This document shows positions 11,640-23,064 of a stretch of 64,000 nt of DNA, piece by piece (the stretch's first letter is position 1; each line of letters begins with the position of its first letter). The notes beneath the pieces are model-generated. The model did not search any database. It saw only the letters and a list, made by a program, of their open reading frames with translations, and had not been told where the DNA came from. This stretch comes from Taenia hydatigena (lineage: Eukaryota > Platyhelminthes > Cestoda > Cyclophyllidea > Taeniidae): positions 43,001 through 107,000 of the forward strand of contig JADWOT020001846.1 of NCBI GenBank assembly GCA_036345935.2, in the 5' to 3' direction. Made by a program: the position numbers and the translations under genes.

Positions 11640-13570
11640 GCATAACAGCGATGAGAGAATGCGTTGTGTAGCGTGGCGAACAATACATCCTTTCCCTCAT
11701 TCGAAATATCAGCTACTTAGTTTGCTCCAATCGCTCCAATGCGACCTCACCGATTTAGAAGGAAACAGAGCCACCTGCCCCCTTTTTTTCTATTCCATAC
11801 ACACAAGACAATATTCCATTTCATAGCAATGGCTGCAGTGCTTAATTCTGACAAGCTCAATAAACTGTGTCAAGCCCTAGCTATTTAGTTGACATCACGT
11901 TTATTCCTTGGCATTTGCTTACTTGGTGGCTAATAAATTGCCCTTAGGTCTGACTAACCTGCTTCACAGTGCCGATCGCGAACACACGGAGGCAAAGTGC
12001 CCAGTGAGAAGCGCAGTTGTCCAATTCACTTTCCCCTTTGCACCACTATATTAGGCTCGCAATCTCCGTGCTCTACAAGCGTTCCCAAAGCCATTGAGAA
12101 ACACTGCACCAAATGCAGTTTGATCACATAAATTTGAAATTTATAGCTGCTTACATTCATTTTCATCCCGGAGAACCATTTTAACCCTCAGTAGGACATG
12201 CTTTCATTGCATTGAATAGCAATGTATTTCTGAACATAGTGAATCCTATACTCGTGCAATAATATGCGTTCAGGGATTTCGTTAAATGCTCTTAAGGAAG
12301 TCTGATTTTTCTCCAAGATTTGATTTATTGGAATTTGTTAAAAGGTAATAAGGAAGAAGTCTGTGTAGGCGAAGGAGGGTGTTGAAACGGATGCGTTGTT
12401 TGCACGATTGAGCTTCCTTAGTTTCCATGGAACGGTGCAATGCCCTTTGCCTTCCAAATGATTTGCATTAATTTTACAAATTTAGGTCTTCTTTGCAGTG
12501 TAGACGTGGTGCCATCGCGGAAATGTTGACCATTGCTTTATCAAATGTGAATCACTAGCCTCCGTACTACGCACCGCCCCGTAGCAGTCGAACTTATACC
12601 CAACCCAAGGGTGGTTGAGACAGTAGCATTAATGGGAAGCACAATTCGTTCACATAAAGTAAGTACATCGAAGCGATTTCTAAATGCAGATGTTATTCAT
12701 TTACTCTTTCTCTGACAATGAAGTAGGTTTTACACTCAAATTCGAGGTATTTTACTCAAAAAACGCCGATGATAGGTCTCGAAGCGTCTCCAAACTGTAG
12801 GTCTAAGTGGGTTATTATCTGTGTATAGATCTATATCACAATTAGCGTCGTATATTGCACCTTGAAATCCAAAAAAAAATTTAGTTGTCTTCAACTTTTT
12901 TGTCCGATCTGGACTTTTTCATGTACTCCTACTTATCTAAAGACAGATTTCTTTGAAAGTTGATTCCACAACACTCGTCTTGCTGAAGTCGACTAGAAGG
13001 CGACCCTCTACTTAATGCGTTGCAGTGGCATGCGCTTTAGAAAATGTTATTCGCAGAACTCAGTAATAAGATTGGCAGCTTTAAGAATTATTTATTTTTA
13101 TGAAGCAAGTTTAAGCGAGTAGATAAAACAACTGAGGTGAAATGACGACGCGAATCGACTCACGTGTGACAGCAAAGGTGAGCTGCATGGAGGAATGAAT
13201 TGATCGGCACGACTAGCGCCAGGAGACTGTAAAGTTGGCTTGATTTCCAGTGCAACATGTTGCAGTGACATTCGAAGCGCATGCAATAACCCTGATCGCA
13301 TCCTTTAGTCATTTTCCCTTGATATTGGCCCCACACTCATTATGAGGTGGCAATTTGGCTAACTTGATGGATGTGATCTATGCATGTCAGCATACGAAAC
13401 CCAGATAAACAAGGCTCTAGAGCCACAGCAGATAGCTACGCACTAATCTTAAGGCACAACTACTGTGGAAGTCTTCGCCTAGGCCCAACCGTCAGGAGGC
13501 AGTTCAAACACGTATTTAGGGGACCAGCTGCCCTAAGATAGGTCTATCAAGGTATCAGATTCCAAGTCCT
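11640..13570. other. No supported gene
   Basis: Only short frames without splice context or motifs. Mixed composition with several AT-rich stretches. Nothing structured stands out. Confidence 0.4.
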
Positions 13571-13663
13571 TGTTACGTGGTGAAATGTCTAGAGATTAAC
13601 AAATTATTGGTGAAAAGTGACCAAGCAGGCACCACTACACATATCACGACTCTGAATTTGAGG

Positions 13664-13850
13664 CTGCAGACAATCGTAGTCAGGATGTTAAGTGACTGGG
13701 ATGTGAACGAAATGGGAGCAGACCATTCAGGCAAACCATTCACCAAAAGTGACGTTTTCCAGCCAAAGCCTCTTTAAGAGCATCCTATCAATACATTGCA
13801 ATTGTTCCCCCCATTGGTCATTTTAGCATGGGCAACGTAATCGCGGTTGG
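13664..13850 (+). repeat. Dispersed repeat, copy 1 (partner 25,301-25,480)
   Basis: This aligns in direct orientation with 25,301-25,480. Both contain AGACAATCGTAGTCAGGAT, then GTTAA.TGACTGG, a block with CTCACCAAA/TTCACCAAA, AGCATCC.ATCAATACA.TG, and CATT.TCGCTCATTTT or a close variant. It abuts the duplicated 3' flank of homeobox copy B but is not part of the homeobox family. Its nature is unknown. Confidence 0.6.
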
Positions 13851-13869
13851 CAGCGAAAGTAAAAGCAGT

Positions 13870-14156
13870 CACTATTCATTCCCGTCAACCATTAGCATTC
13901 GATGAGTTAAGCGTTGCCATCGCCTATGCATGTAGTGCATCGAACTGCGTGGACTCCTACCTCCAAAACAACTCATTCTAGCGACTTTCTACTTTGGGCA
14001 TAGCTCCCCATGAGAACAGCCTTAACAGAAATCAATTTATCCTTAAAAGGTTGAGGTGCACAAAGTGGCTGCCATCAAAACATGCCATGCGGAGTACAAA
14101 ACACTTAGAACAGCAAAATACTAACATCACAGCCACCAAATGAAAGACAGCCAAGG
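13870..14156 (-). repeat. Duplicated 3' flank of homeobox copy B
   Basis: Read on the minus strand, this continues from the copy B stop and aligns with the copy A, C and D flanks: CCTTGGCTGTCTTTCAT, CATGTTTTGATGGCA, AAGTCGCTAGAATGA, and a GAGTCCACGCAG block also found near 19,445. Similarity fades near 13,870. Confidence 0.65.
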
Positions 14157-15081
14157 TCAGTTCGAAGACGCTTTATAGAGAAAGCCAATAACTTGGTTTG
14201 TCAGTTCTTCTAATTTCTTGATATGCTCGTCTTCGTCATCCTGCCTTTGATCTGTTTCAGAGCAAGGCTGATTTTCAAGAGACCCTGCCAGCGTCGTAAA
14301 TTGTTGCTTGTGCTTCTGTTGTGATTGAGAGTCAATTGATTGGACGCTTCTAGCCATATTACGAACGTTTGGCCGTGCTAGATGCGGCTCATTGTCAAAA
14401 AATATTCCACGGATTCTCTTTCTTTTGTATCGCTGGTTCAGGAACCACATCTTGATCCAACAGAAAAATCGAAGTTATGACGAGTTTGGACGACTCATTG
14501 GTAGACAACCTATCACTACACACTAATAGCTCTCTATTAACCAAGTTCATTTGACACCTTAGTGCTTGACCAACCTGAGTCTCCGGCATGTTGATACGAT
14601 GTGCCAGTTCTTCGCGCTCACTCATTTTTAGGTATTTCTTCTTGTTAAAGCATTTGACCAACACACCGATTTGGTACGTGGTGAGGAGACCCCCGCGTCT
14701 TCCCTGTCTTTGTGCCTCAGATACTGTCTGGCGCACCTGAGACTGTTCTGCGGTTGACGTTGTAAAAAAGTTTCCTGAATCGTGCATAGGTACGGGAGCA
14801 CCAACTCTGTGAAGAAAAGAGTAATTGGGAAGTGATGCGGCATTTGTATGAAGTCGTTGGCACGTATGTGGCAGTAGGAACGGTCGCTGTGCCTGTGGTT
14901 GCAGCAGCAGCTGACGTAGCATTGAAGAAGTGTCAAGTACGAGTGGGTTCGTTGTTAGGAGGATCAGCGACGTAGTAATAGTTCGAAGATGGTCTGTACC
15001 TCCACCTGGCAAAAAAGGTACAAAACCTTGAGGTACAAAAGTACGCATACAAGGCGATACATAAGGATTGATAGGATAATT
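14157..15081 (-). pseudogene. NK-type homeobox gene, copy B (least damaged)
   Basis: Exon 1 (open from about 15,081 down to 14,575) begins NPYVSPCMRTFVPQG, continues LDTSSMLRQLLLQPQ and SLPNYSFLH, then carries the homeodomain start: YQIGVLVKCFNKKKYLKM, SEREELAHRI and NMPETQ. A donor-like GTTGGT follows at 14,574. Exon 2 (14,456-14,157) reads IKMWFLNQRYKRKRIRG with W48, F49, N51, R53 and Y54, then an acidic C-terminus (DDEDEHIKKLEELTNQVIGF) and a stop. Both exons lack internal stops. Against copy A, the acceptor AG has become GG at 14,457-14,458. A shift to the next AG (CAAG then ATGTGG) would keep frame but delete two residues of helix 3. RRGG in the N-terminal arm and L50 are unusual. It could be a diverging gene, but splice-site loss makes decay more likely. 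Confidence 0.72.
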
Positions 15082-15095
15082 TTATGAACAATACC

Positions 15096-16149
15096 GTTTG
15101 CCTGCAGTATTACCAGGTGTTGGAATTGTTTGGGATTGAACAGGTCCTCAAATATTATCAATGTAAAGCTGCGCATGATGAAACTGTGACCGCACGGCTC
15201 TGCACTGTTCCTTCGACTCATTTCCTTGCTGTATTTATAGGCTGTAGGAGCCAATAAAGTTTGAATTTACGGGTCAGACTAATAAGATTCGTGAGTATCA
15301 ATCGCGTTGAACCAACTACCTTCAACGACGTCATGTCATGGTCAAGCGTTAGACATGAGTCCACCCGTGAAAGATGACAACTAATCGTTGCACGTCTTGA
15401 ATTCATGTCACCACAGCAGTATCCACGACTTATGCCTAAAAAGTTGTCTACAGCTCTGAGCGATCATCTGTCACGAAATTCGAGGCCTGAGCAATAATGA
15501 TAATTTTCACAGCCAGTTATCAAACTATCCATCCTGAGACTTCTGCACACTCCAGCGTTTAAAATCAGGTTTATCAGCGGCCTCGCCATCCTGTAACACG
15601 CAGAACCAAACACCTCCGAGTTCATGGCACAGTGGTCGGTGCCATGCAAATCACAGCAACAAATTCAGCACCTCTGGCTAAATAAAAAGAGCACGCAAAA
15701 ATGGCAGCAGTGTAAGCGTAAACCTACCTGATTTGTGGATCCGGTGTTAAGTTTGTTGATGCTATGCATGTGGAAGTACCTACAATAGGTGGATATTTCT
15801 GCATAACTCAGTGGACGCAGAGCGCACTGCGTGCCCATCCATGTGTTACATGACCTCAAAGGATGAAGGGATTAACTGTGTGATGAAAAATAAGACACGT
15901 CAATTAAGAACCCACCCAATTAGCAAAGAATCTAATACACATCGAATGATGCGAACACGAGGCCAATAGTACTTCAAAGTACTCGGCAATCAATGTTAGT
16001 CTTTACCTTCTTCCCTCCCCCTCCATAATTTTGGTAACAAGTAGACAGAGAGGAGGACTGATGGTCCCGACACATGGGGCCACCCTCACTGCCATACACA
16101 ACTGAATCATGTCAGTTCGTTATCAATGTGACAGCCGTTGAGAAATTGC
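15096..16149. other. No supported gene
   Basis: Upstream of copy B I could not find further homeobox N-terminal sequence. The minus-strand frames at 15,464-15,649 and 15,218-15,406 lack splice context and have no counterpart upstream of copy A. No promoter could be assigned. Confidence 0.35.
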
Positions 16150-16589
16150 AAACATTTGTAAGCCATCAGTGATCAGATGGATACTAATGAAACCATGCTG
16201 AGGTGATGAGGTGTCGAATTCCAAGCACTGATCAAGCTATTTCTTCCATGCAAAAGGGGATTTTGGGAAGTGAACTAATTTGTGAACCTTGAATTTGACA
16301 TGGAGCATGGACCTAACTCTAATAGACATTACCGCCGACCGCTTTGACAGGTTAAACGTTGTCATCACTTATGTATGTGGACTCTCGCCCCCAAAACAAT
16401 TCTTTTTAGCGACTCCCAACTCCAAGCATAGCTCCCACGAGAACATCTTTAAAAGGCATCAGTTTACTTGTTTATGAAAAATTAAGGCGCACAAAGTCGC
16501 TGCCATCAAAATATGTTATGGGAACCACAAAACAGTTAGAACAACAAGATACCGGCATCACATGCGCTAAATGAAAGGCAGCTAAGGTC
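16150..16589 (-). repeat. Duplicated 3' flank of homeobox copy C
   Basis: The reverse complement matches the copy A flank through to CTGATGGCTTACAA (11,242-11,255), including CACTTCCCAAAATCCC, TTGATCAGTGCTTG and ACACCTCATCACCT. This is the longest shared flank in the family and fixes C as an inverted copy of A. Confidence 0.75.
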
Positions 16590-17215
16590 AGCCAATAACT
16601 CGCTTTTTACTAATTTCTTGATATCTTCATCTTCACGATCCTGCTTTTGATCTGTTTCAGCACCAAGTCTACTATCGAGCGACTCCGTGAGCGCCCAAAA
16701 TCACTGCTTGTGCCTCGACAGCGTGTCACCACCTGAACCTGAAGGGACTCGCTCTAATGATGATACTGTTTGTTGGGCTCGTGTTGTGATTAGGAGCTTT
16801 CAGCAGTTCCAAAGCCTTCACTGAGGCTGCTATCCCGCAAGTTGGCTGGCGATACGCTTCTCTCCACGCCACGAACGTTTGGCTGTTGCAGGCGTCTCAT
16901 TGCCAGAAAATTCCCACCGACTATCTTTGTTATGCAACGCTGATTCTAGAACCACATCTTATCCTAGCAGAACAGCAAAAGTGCGACCATTTTTGACGTC
17001 TCAATCGTTGACAATCAGTCACTATACTATATGCAAGCTCATATAACACCTTAATGCTTGACTATCAAGGGTCTCCGTCAAGTTATTGCGATGGGCCTGT
17101 TCTTCGCGTTCAGTCACTTTGACGTAGTGTTTCTTGTTAAAGCATCTCATAATCTCACCGATTTCGCACTGGCTAAAGGCAACCCTGTGTCTGCCTTGTA
17201 CCATTTTCATGTTTC
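16590..17215 (-). pseudogene. NK-type homeobox gene, copy C (broken)
   Basis: On the minus strand, 17,210-17,070 reads RHRVAFSQCEIGEIMRCFN, then KKHYVKVTEREEQAHRNN and LTET, clearly the same homeodomain as copies A and B. The conserved Gln44 is replaced (ETL) and the donor is lost. The intron's 3' end keeps CTGCTAG, but exon 2 (from 16,963) reads DKMWF then a stop, with a further change where Tyr54 should be (NQRC). The C-terminal region is recognisable with a stop after RHKQ, then LGAETDQKQDREDEDIKKLV, and lacks the last residues of copies A and B. The N-terminal half seen in A and B is missing; similarity ends near 17,215. Clearly non-functional. Confidence 0.78.
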
Positions 17216-17219
17216 ACAT

Positions 17220-18465
17220 AACTTGCTTCAATCATTTGTGCATTTATTATGCCTTATTATTAACAGCACGTGGCACTGGGGGAGTGAGTAGGAATTGCCA
17301 CTATCCACCAGCTGCGTCAACGTGACAGCTGGTCCGCCAGTCACTACTACTGCGAATCTCGTTTTTTACCAGCGCCGCTCTCTTGCCTATAGTCAAGGCT
17401 TTCTAGTAGATGAAAGTCTAATTCCCATAAGATAAATTCGCTCTCGTAACATGTTGAGCATCTACCTTTGAGGGAATTCAGTCAAGAACTGAAATCTCAG
17501 TATTTTCGGTGCCAAGGATACACGGTCACCGGTCTATGCAATCTCCATAGCTGTCATTGTCGCACAGGCACTTCAACATTGGACAATGAAGTATATTAGG
17601 CCGCATAATTACGCCGAATTTTTATTATGTGCAAGGGATCAATTCCTGAAACGCCAGGATGAAGTTGCTTCCATCACTTCACTTCATGTAGATGCAGAGG
17701 GGCCTTCTTGCCCTTTCTGCATCCTCACTACCGATTCCTGCCACGACTGGAAGGCAGTCAACCATTCGCAAAAGCTCGTACCACTAGATGGCCCTTCACG
17801 ACCCACAAATCGATTAGTAATCCGACAGTCAAGGCGCTTTTGTCCAAATGACATAGGAATAGGCACGACTACTTACTCGTTGGTAAAACAGGATGTAGGG
17901 CCTTTCTCGTAGTATGCAACCTTGCTTCACTTTCGTCGTTTATTTGCGTCGAAGAAGCAAATGATTCAAAGGTGGAGTCCATTTTCTTTAGAATACGAAA
18001 GGATGGGAGAAAGTAGAGGAAATGCGGTTTTATCGTCGTGAAAGATTCACCATCTGTGACAACGTCCAGTGGAGGCCACGTAGTGTCCGCACTGGCAACG
18101 AACAACAGTCAGCCATGTGTAGACTGATGTTGAAAACGGCAGGGAATTCTAAGAAGCGCTCCAACTTTTGATTACCTTGACTGAACCTAGCGGAGCGATT
18201 AATGCCAAAGTCGATCCAAAGACCGGCCAGCAACAACATTCCCAAATTACTGCGAATGAATTACATTTGCCTATCTTATCCTTAAATTAATTTAAATCAG
18301 TTTCATGTGGAAACAGGGCGTGGATTACGGCAATGCATGTGTTTGATATTAAGCGGAGAGCAACCAAAGAGCCATAAAACTAAAATTTACCAATTTTTTG
18401 CAGATATTAGAGTCCAAAATTTTGCGCGAGCCTTGTTTTAATTCACGCGTTCCGGCGTTATTCAG
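17220..18465. other. No supported gene
   Basis: The plus frame at 17,586-17,912 (108 codons) and the minus frames at 17,869-18,245 overlap one another and have no motif or clear splice sites. At 18,400 a T-rich tract ending GCAG precedes ATATTAGAG, which resembles the micro-exon acceptor at 34/53,625, but similarity does not continue. Confidence 0.35.
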
Positions 18466-18600
18466 ATCCATACTCCTGGTTTGGCCTTCCTCATTGGCTC
18501 TTGGGAAGTTGACATCTATTCTGAGTCTATAGAGCGTCGTGAACGGAGAAGCACTATAAATAGGCGTAAATGGACAAACCTCGTCACCGTAACATCTTGA
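18466..18600 (+). CDS. Candidate exon, unidentified
   Basis: After a possible acceptor (GTTATTCAG) the frame reads IHTPGLAFLIGSWEVDIYSE, then an Arg-rich stretch (RRERRSTINRR), and ends at TGA 18,598-18,600. It sits directly upstream of homeobox copy D, where the homeodomain would be in the other copies, and bears no resemblance to it. Either the homeobox 5' part was lost and replaced, or this is a chance frame. No domain recognised. Confidence 0.2.
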   Translation: MHTPGLAFLIGSWEVDIYSESIERRERRSTINRRKWTNLVTVTS

Positions 18601-18611
18601 ACTATTTTTAG

Positions 18612-18806
18612 AAAGCCCTTTCAGAAGAAGGTGGCGATATGTTGTGGAGACAAAAGCAGCTATTTAGGACGCTGGCGGATTTGCTCGAAGATGAACTTAA
18701 TACTGAAACAGACTAAAAGTAGGATGATGATGACGAAAACATACAGAAATATGTAGGGCTGACAAAGTGAGTTACTCGCTTCCTCTATGAAGCGTCTGCG
18801 TACTGA
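18612..18806 (+). pseudogene. NK-type homeobox gene, copy D (C-terminus only)
   Basis: Only the last segment of the family survives. From 18,630 the frame reads GGDMLWRQKQLFRTLADLLE, then ETD, a stop, DDDDENIQKY and FLYEASAY with a terminal stop at 18,806. This matches the C-termini of copies A-C. There are several internal stops. The homeodomain is absent. The 3' flank continues the match, including CTTAGCTGTCTTTCATG. Confidence 0.65.
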
Positions 18807-19560
18807 CCTTAGCTGTCTTTCATGCAGTGATGTTGAGGTTAATGTTTTGCCGTCCTAACCGTTTTGTGATCCTCACAGCATATTTTGATGAACACCACTT
18901 TGTAGACCTTAGTTTTTCAAGAATGAATTAACAAATTGATGTTTTTTCAAATTATTCCTAAGGAAAGCTATTTGTGGAACCAAAAAGTCGCTAAAGTCGA
19001 CTGATTAGGAGGCATGTAAGTCCGGTGTAACCAAACTCATTTTCGGGGCTGTAGAGCGCAGTAAAAATGGTCTACGGTTGAGTGATAGATGCCTACAGCA
19101 GATTTTACTATCCTGTTAATGTTGAAGGACAGTTAGTTACTATTGGTGCAAATGCGGTCAGGAAATTTTACTGTAAATTATTTCCATCTGTTTTACAGCT
19201 CAGACTAAAGTTGGGAGGTTTCAGGTCAGTTGTAAGTCTTAATTCAACATCACACGCCAGTCTCGATTTCAACAGCCAAATTGTAGCCAAATAAAGGTTT
19301 AATGGTTGGCACGTTTACTGCTATGCCGTCAAACCTGAAACATGTTCACAGAAAGCAAATGAGATCATACGAGGGAGAAGAGAGGCGGATATCGTGCTTT
19401 CTCATTAGTAATATGGTAGCGCACTCACTGCGTGGAAGTGAGGGTCCACGCAGGGCGATGTATCGCATGCATAAGTGATGACGACGCTAAAATCATCAAA
19501 ATGGTGGGAGGTACTTTTTATCGAGCCAGATCTACATTTCATGTCATTTTTAAGGTTTGC
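18807..19560 (+). repeat. Duplicated 3' flank of copy D, split by about 400 bp
   Basis: The flank matches copies A-C from 18,807 to about 19,022 (ends near GTCGCTAAAGTCGACTG) and resumes near 19,430 (GGTCCACGCAGGGCGATG, then CATGTCATTTTTAAGG) to about 19,560. The unmatched piece in between looks like an insertion. It is bounded by loosely similar sequences (GGAGGCATGTAAGTCC and GGAAGTGAGGGTCC), which might be a decayed target duplication. Confidence 0.5.
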
Positions 19561-19589
19561 AGGTCAGCACCTTACAACCAATGCCCTAA

Positions 19590-19955
19590 ATGTGCTACGC
19601 CACCATTCACACATGTGGACACGGATCCCATTGCCACACGCCACTCAATGCTGCTTCGATTGACCTCACTCCCCTCTAAAGCACCCATGATTCGGTACCA
19701 ACCGAGTTGGATCGTCGAATATTGTCTCTCGACAAAGACCCTAATGGTGCATATATGGCAACAATCTATGATATTCTTTCCAGTGGGCTTGAAAAAAGTG
19801 TTATTATTCCCCAACGTATGAACAACAGTAAGGGCGATCTGTCTAACCACTTTTGGTGTTCCACGCCTAAGAGAATGCACAGTGTGTATGGTGTCGCAGG
19901 CACACATTACGAAGGGTGCGCATCGCTGATGTTGGATACTAGTCGCCTCATTTGA
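19590..19955 (+). pseudogene. Unidentified coding remnant, one frameshift
   Basis: Two overlapping frames read as one protein segment: VDTDPIATRHSMLLRLTSL and KAPMIRYQPSWIV in one frame, then, after a shift near 19,715, ILSLDKDPNGAYMATIYDIL, SSGLEKSVII and MHSVYGVAGTHYEGCASLML in the other. Residue composition is protein-like across the join, which suggests a real exon with a single frameshift. A short match to MAKSYNILTSGL near 715-750 may be a second relic. I do not recognise the family. Confidence 0.35.
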
Positions 19956-19959
19956 TATC

Positions 19960-22375
19960 TACCAGCACACTGTTAAGTAAAAAAAAGGTAAAAAGATCCA
20001 AGGTATGTAGATTTGCCAAATGCAGAGGTTGTGCATTGTGTACCACGCCGGGTGAGTTTTCGGCAGAGCGCATAATTCGTGGTAGACCTTATGTGCTGCC
20101 AGTAGACTCAGTGAAACACATCTTCGTTATGCCGAAACAGTCACGTCGCTCTTCTCCCCCACTAGGTCAGCAGAGATTTCATCACGTATACCGAGGGCTC
20201 CTACAGAGAGTGGGGTCATGTAGAAGACCTTAGGTCAGGTCAAGGTTGGCACGGTTTTCGTAGGCGGTGTAACCATCTCAAAATACATTGAAATCCTCTG
20301 CTTTTCACTCACTACACGAAGTGCACAAATTCCGTGTTAGGAATTCGTTGATAATGGCGACAGTGTTTACAAGGGCTCGTATGGGTCTGAGAAACACCTC
20401 CGACAATATCACTCATTCGGGAATTAAATCTATTAATGAGGAAAAATAAGTGCTTGGCTGAATAGATGCAAATGTTTTCACTCTTCGAGCACAAATTATG
20501 ACAAACGGACACACCTTTTGAAAGCGATGACCTCTCACCCCTCAGCTCTGTCCACTGCAGAGACATGGTCAATTCATACACAAAATGAAGGATATATTTC
20601 ACCGTCTTTCTCTGTTCTATCGTAACGAGTTCGACCTTCTCAACTTTTAGCGCCTAGCAGACGTCTCGATATCCTCTCCCCCATCTCCACAGGCAGGAAG
20701 GTAGAGCGTGGCACTCACGGCTCGGGAACGTCAAGCCACCACCAACAGTTTTGTCGTTACCCAACTCCATATTTGGTCATTGTAGAAAGGGTTACAGAAT
20801 GCACATTAAAGTTGGGCCCATCCTTAGAAGACAGTCGCATTCTAGTCAGTGGCTGTCCCCATTGTTGTGTCCCCTCTCACCTGTTTAGCAGGTCCTATAA
20901 AGCTTTAGCTGCCTCGACACCTCGCAGTGGGTGTAATACGCATTCAATAGCAAAAGTGTTCAAGACTACAAAATTGGAGAACATGGGGTCGTAAGGCTGT
21001 TTGGTGCTTTTAGTCACCATGAAAATGCTGCGAATTGATGTTAAGGACATGCATTCAATTGAATGAATGCTGCAAGAGGGGAATCCGTGCATATCGCGGA
21101 TTGCATTGCTAGTTGTGGTAGAGCATGGGTGAAGCATTCACTAGTGGATCAAAGAGGCTTAAAAGCTTCAAAGCCCTCAAGGGTAAGGCGAGGTGCAGTG
21201 AGAGGAGCTAAGGTAACTGGAAAATAAGGCACTGATAACTATATCTCATAAACATATGGTTTTTACTGGGAAAGAGAGACCCCATAGGTAAAAGGAAATG
21301 AGATGAATGGACACCTAGGTGGAAGGAGAGGAGTTGAGTCACACCGGGTTGACTGCTCGCCTAAGCCACTTTCACTGCCTGTCTAAATCACATCGCCAGC
21401 ACAAGGTTAGCAATGAGGACTGTACTCTTCACCCACATCCTCGTGATCATTGTGTGGTAGGGGAACAACGTCTCAAAGGCCTGTAAACCTAATGATAGTG
21501 CCTAGGTCACCCAATAACCCTGACGACAACATGCGGGAAGGGATGTTTGGTAAAACGCCCTTAGTGAACACATTGAATGAACATGAAATGAAGGAAAGAT
21601 CCACATCACCAGTCGAATTGAGCAATTGGCGGAAATAAACTCCAGATCAGACGGTGATCACTGCATCACACAAGGTGAATGCATCAACGAGCTTTCAGTT
21701 GGAAAAAGAACCTGTGGTCAACGATATTTTATTCACCCACGTTCCTCCTTTATTCACTGCTGGTAAATAAAGTTGAGAAAGAAGTTAGGAGCAGCGGCGT
21801 AGATGGTAGTAGACTTAAACACTGCTGTTGGTCCTATATAAATGTAAAGACAATCCATTCAGAGAGCCCTTGCATTTGTGGCCCACGATGCCATTATTAC
21901 TTTGGCCTTTTTACTCGCCAAAGGAATGTCGTCCTACACAAGTTCTGTGCTTCACAGTACACAATTATGGGCCTTATCAACACTTGTCACCGCGTGGAAC
22001 ACACATGAGTTACTCAGAATCTGTGTGTTTCTACTATCTTCTGTCCATTTGCAATTTAACCAACTCTTGCGTCACGAAAGGTCTGCTTTGTAAATGTGGT
22101 GGTTGAAATTTCAGTTTGTTCTTCTGCACTAGAAGCGTTTAACTGGGCTTTTAAGAGGTAGAAGTTTCTCATCATGCCTCCAGCATGGCGATTAGATAAG
22201 AGCGCAGTGGAGAAGCTACTTGAAAAGCGGCATTCTGATGATGGACACATTACCTATCGGAAAGCATCTCTCCAATCTTGGTGGCATGGAAATTGGAGGT
22301 TGAAGTGCTAAGGACTCTCAGCAACAAACAACTGTGACGGCGAAACAACTGATAGCATCCACATCAATTTAGAGA
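19960..22375. other. No supported gene
   Basis: Several frames of 60-110 codons occur. The one at 21,878-22,093 (AHDAIITLAFLLAKGMSS) is hydrophobic and protein-like, but two other frames cross it and no splice sites or partner copy support it. Nothing else stands out. Confidence 0.35.
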
Positions 22376-22379
22376 ATTG

Positions 22380-23060
22380 TGAAAATTGGCCAAATAATTG
22401 TCATCTATACAGGCTCACTGAAGATGCGCGATGGGAAGCAGTTTGGCATCGCAGTGTTTGGTGATTAATTTCACAAATCAGTCGGCTATTGCTTCAGAGG
22501 TCTACACTTTCAATTTTTTTTTCAAATCGCGGACGAAGCTGCTTCCTACAAATGTCTCCTGAAGACCAAACAGTTGCTGCTGCAGCATATCTAGTCGATA
22601 CCGTTTGAAGTTGGTAATAAAACTTGTGGCATGGCAACGCAAGACCTTTTCCCACCAAAAACTCATCTTCTAGCAGCCTTTGCACTTGAGTGAGATCTAG
22701 GTACTGCGTTAATTCTTTTCACCCGCTCTTATTCACATCATTTCAAATGATGATTTTCATCACCTCATGTCGTCTGATGGTAGCTTGGGTTCAAGCGGTG
22801 TGGAGAACTCAGAAATTGAAGTGAGACGGAATTGGTGGTAATGAATTTAGAGTTGCTTGCTTTTAGAGCACAATCAACGCAGCAGTATTCTGCCTTCTTC
22901 AAGTGAGCTAGTAAATCTATGGTGGTCCTGTTTGCAGACTGTGGCGAATCACCAAGAATGACACCATTCAAAGGTTCTAATTTGGGCGTAGGGGTGTGCA
23001 AAACTGTTGCTTACCGCGATCGAGGAAAACGTAGCCCAACACTTATGGACATGTTGACAT
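22380..23060 (-). repeat. Inverted repeat with 36,060-36,670; possible gene fragment
   Basis: The minus strand aligns with the plus strand at 36,060-36,670: GCAACAGTTTTGCACACCCC, GAATGGTGTCATTCTTGGTG, CACTTGAAGAAGGCA, GACGACATGAGGTGATGA, and a block reading TVWSSGD on one side and NVWSSGG on the other. In this copy the frame reads LLAHLKKAEYCCVDCALKAS, a stop-interrupted gap, then LLEDEFLVGKGLALPCHKF and YYQLQTVSTRYAAAATVW. The spacing of LLE, a short loop and an Ala/Trp helix is loosely like the helical PLU-1 region of KDM5 demethylases, but that is a weak guess. Stops break the frames, so both copies look like decayed duplicates. Confidence 0.55.
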
Positions 23061-23064
23061 GACT

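Noticed and set aside
18400..18430. Third copy of the micro-exon (GCAG then ATATTAGAG)
   Set aside because: Similarity is limited to the acceptor and about nine bases; the following sequence does not match either copy and no donor lies at 30 nt.
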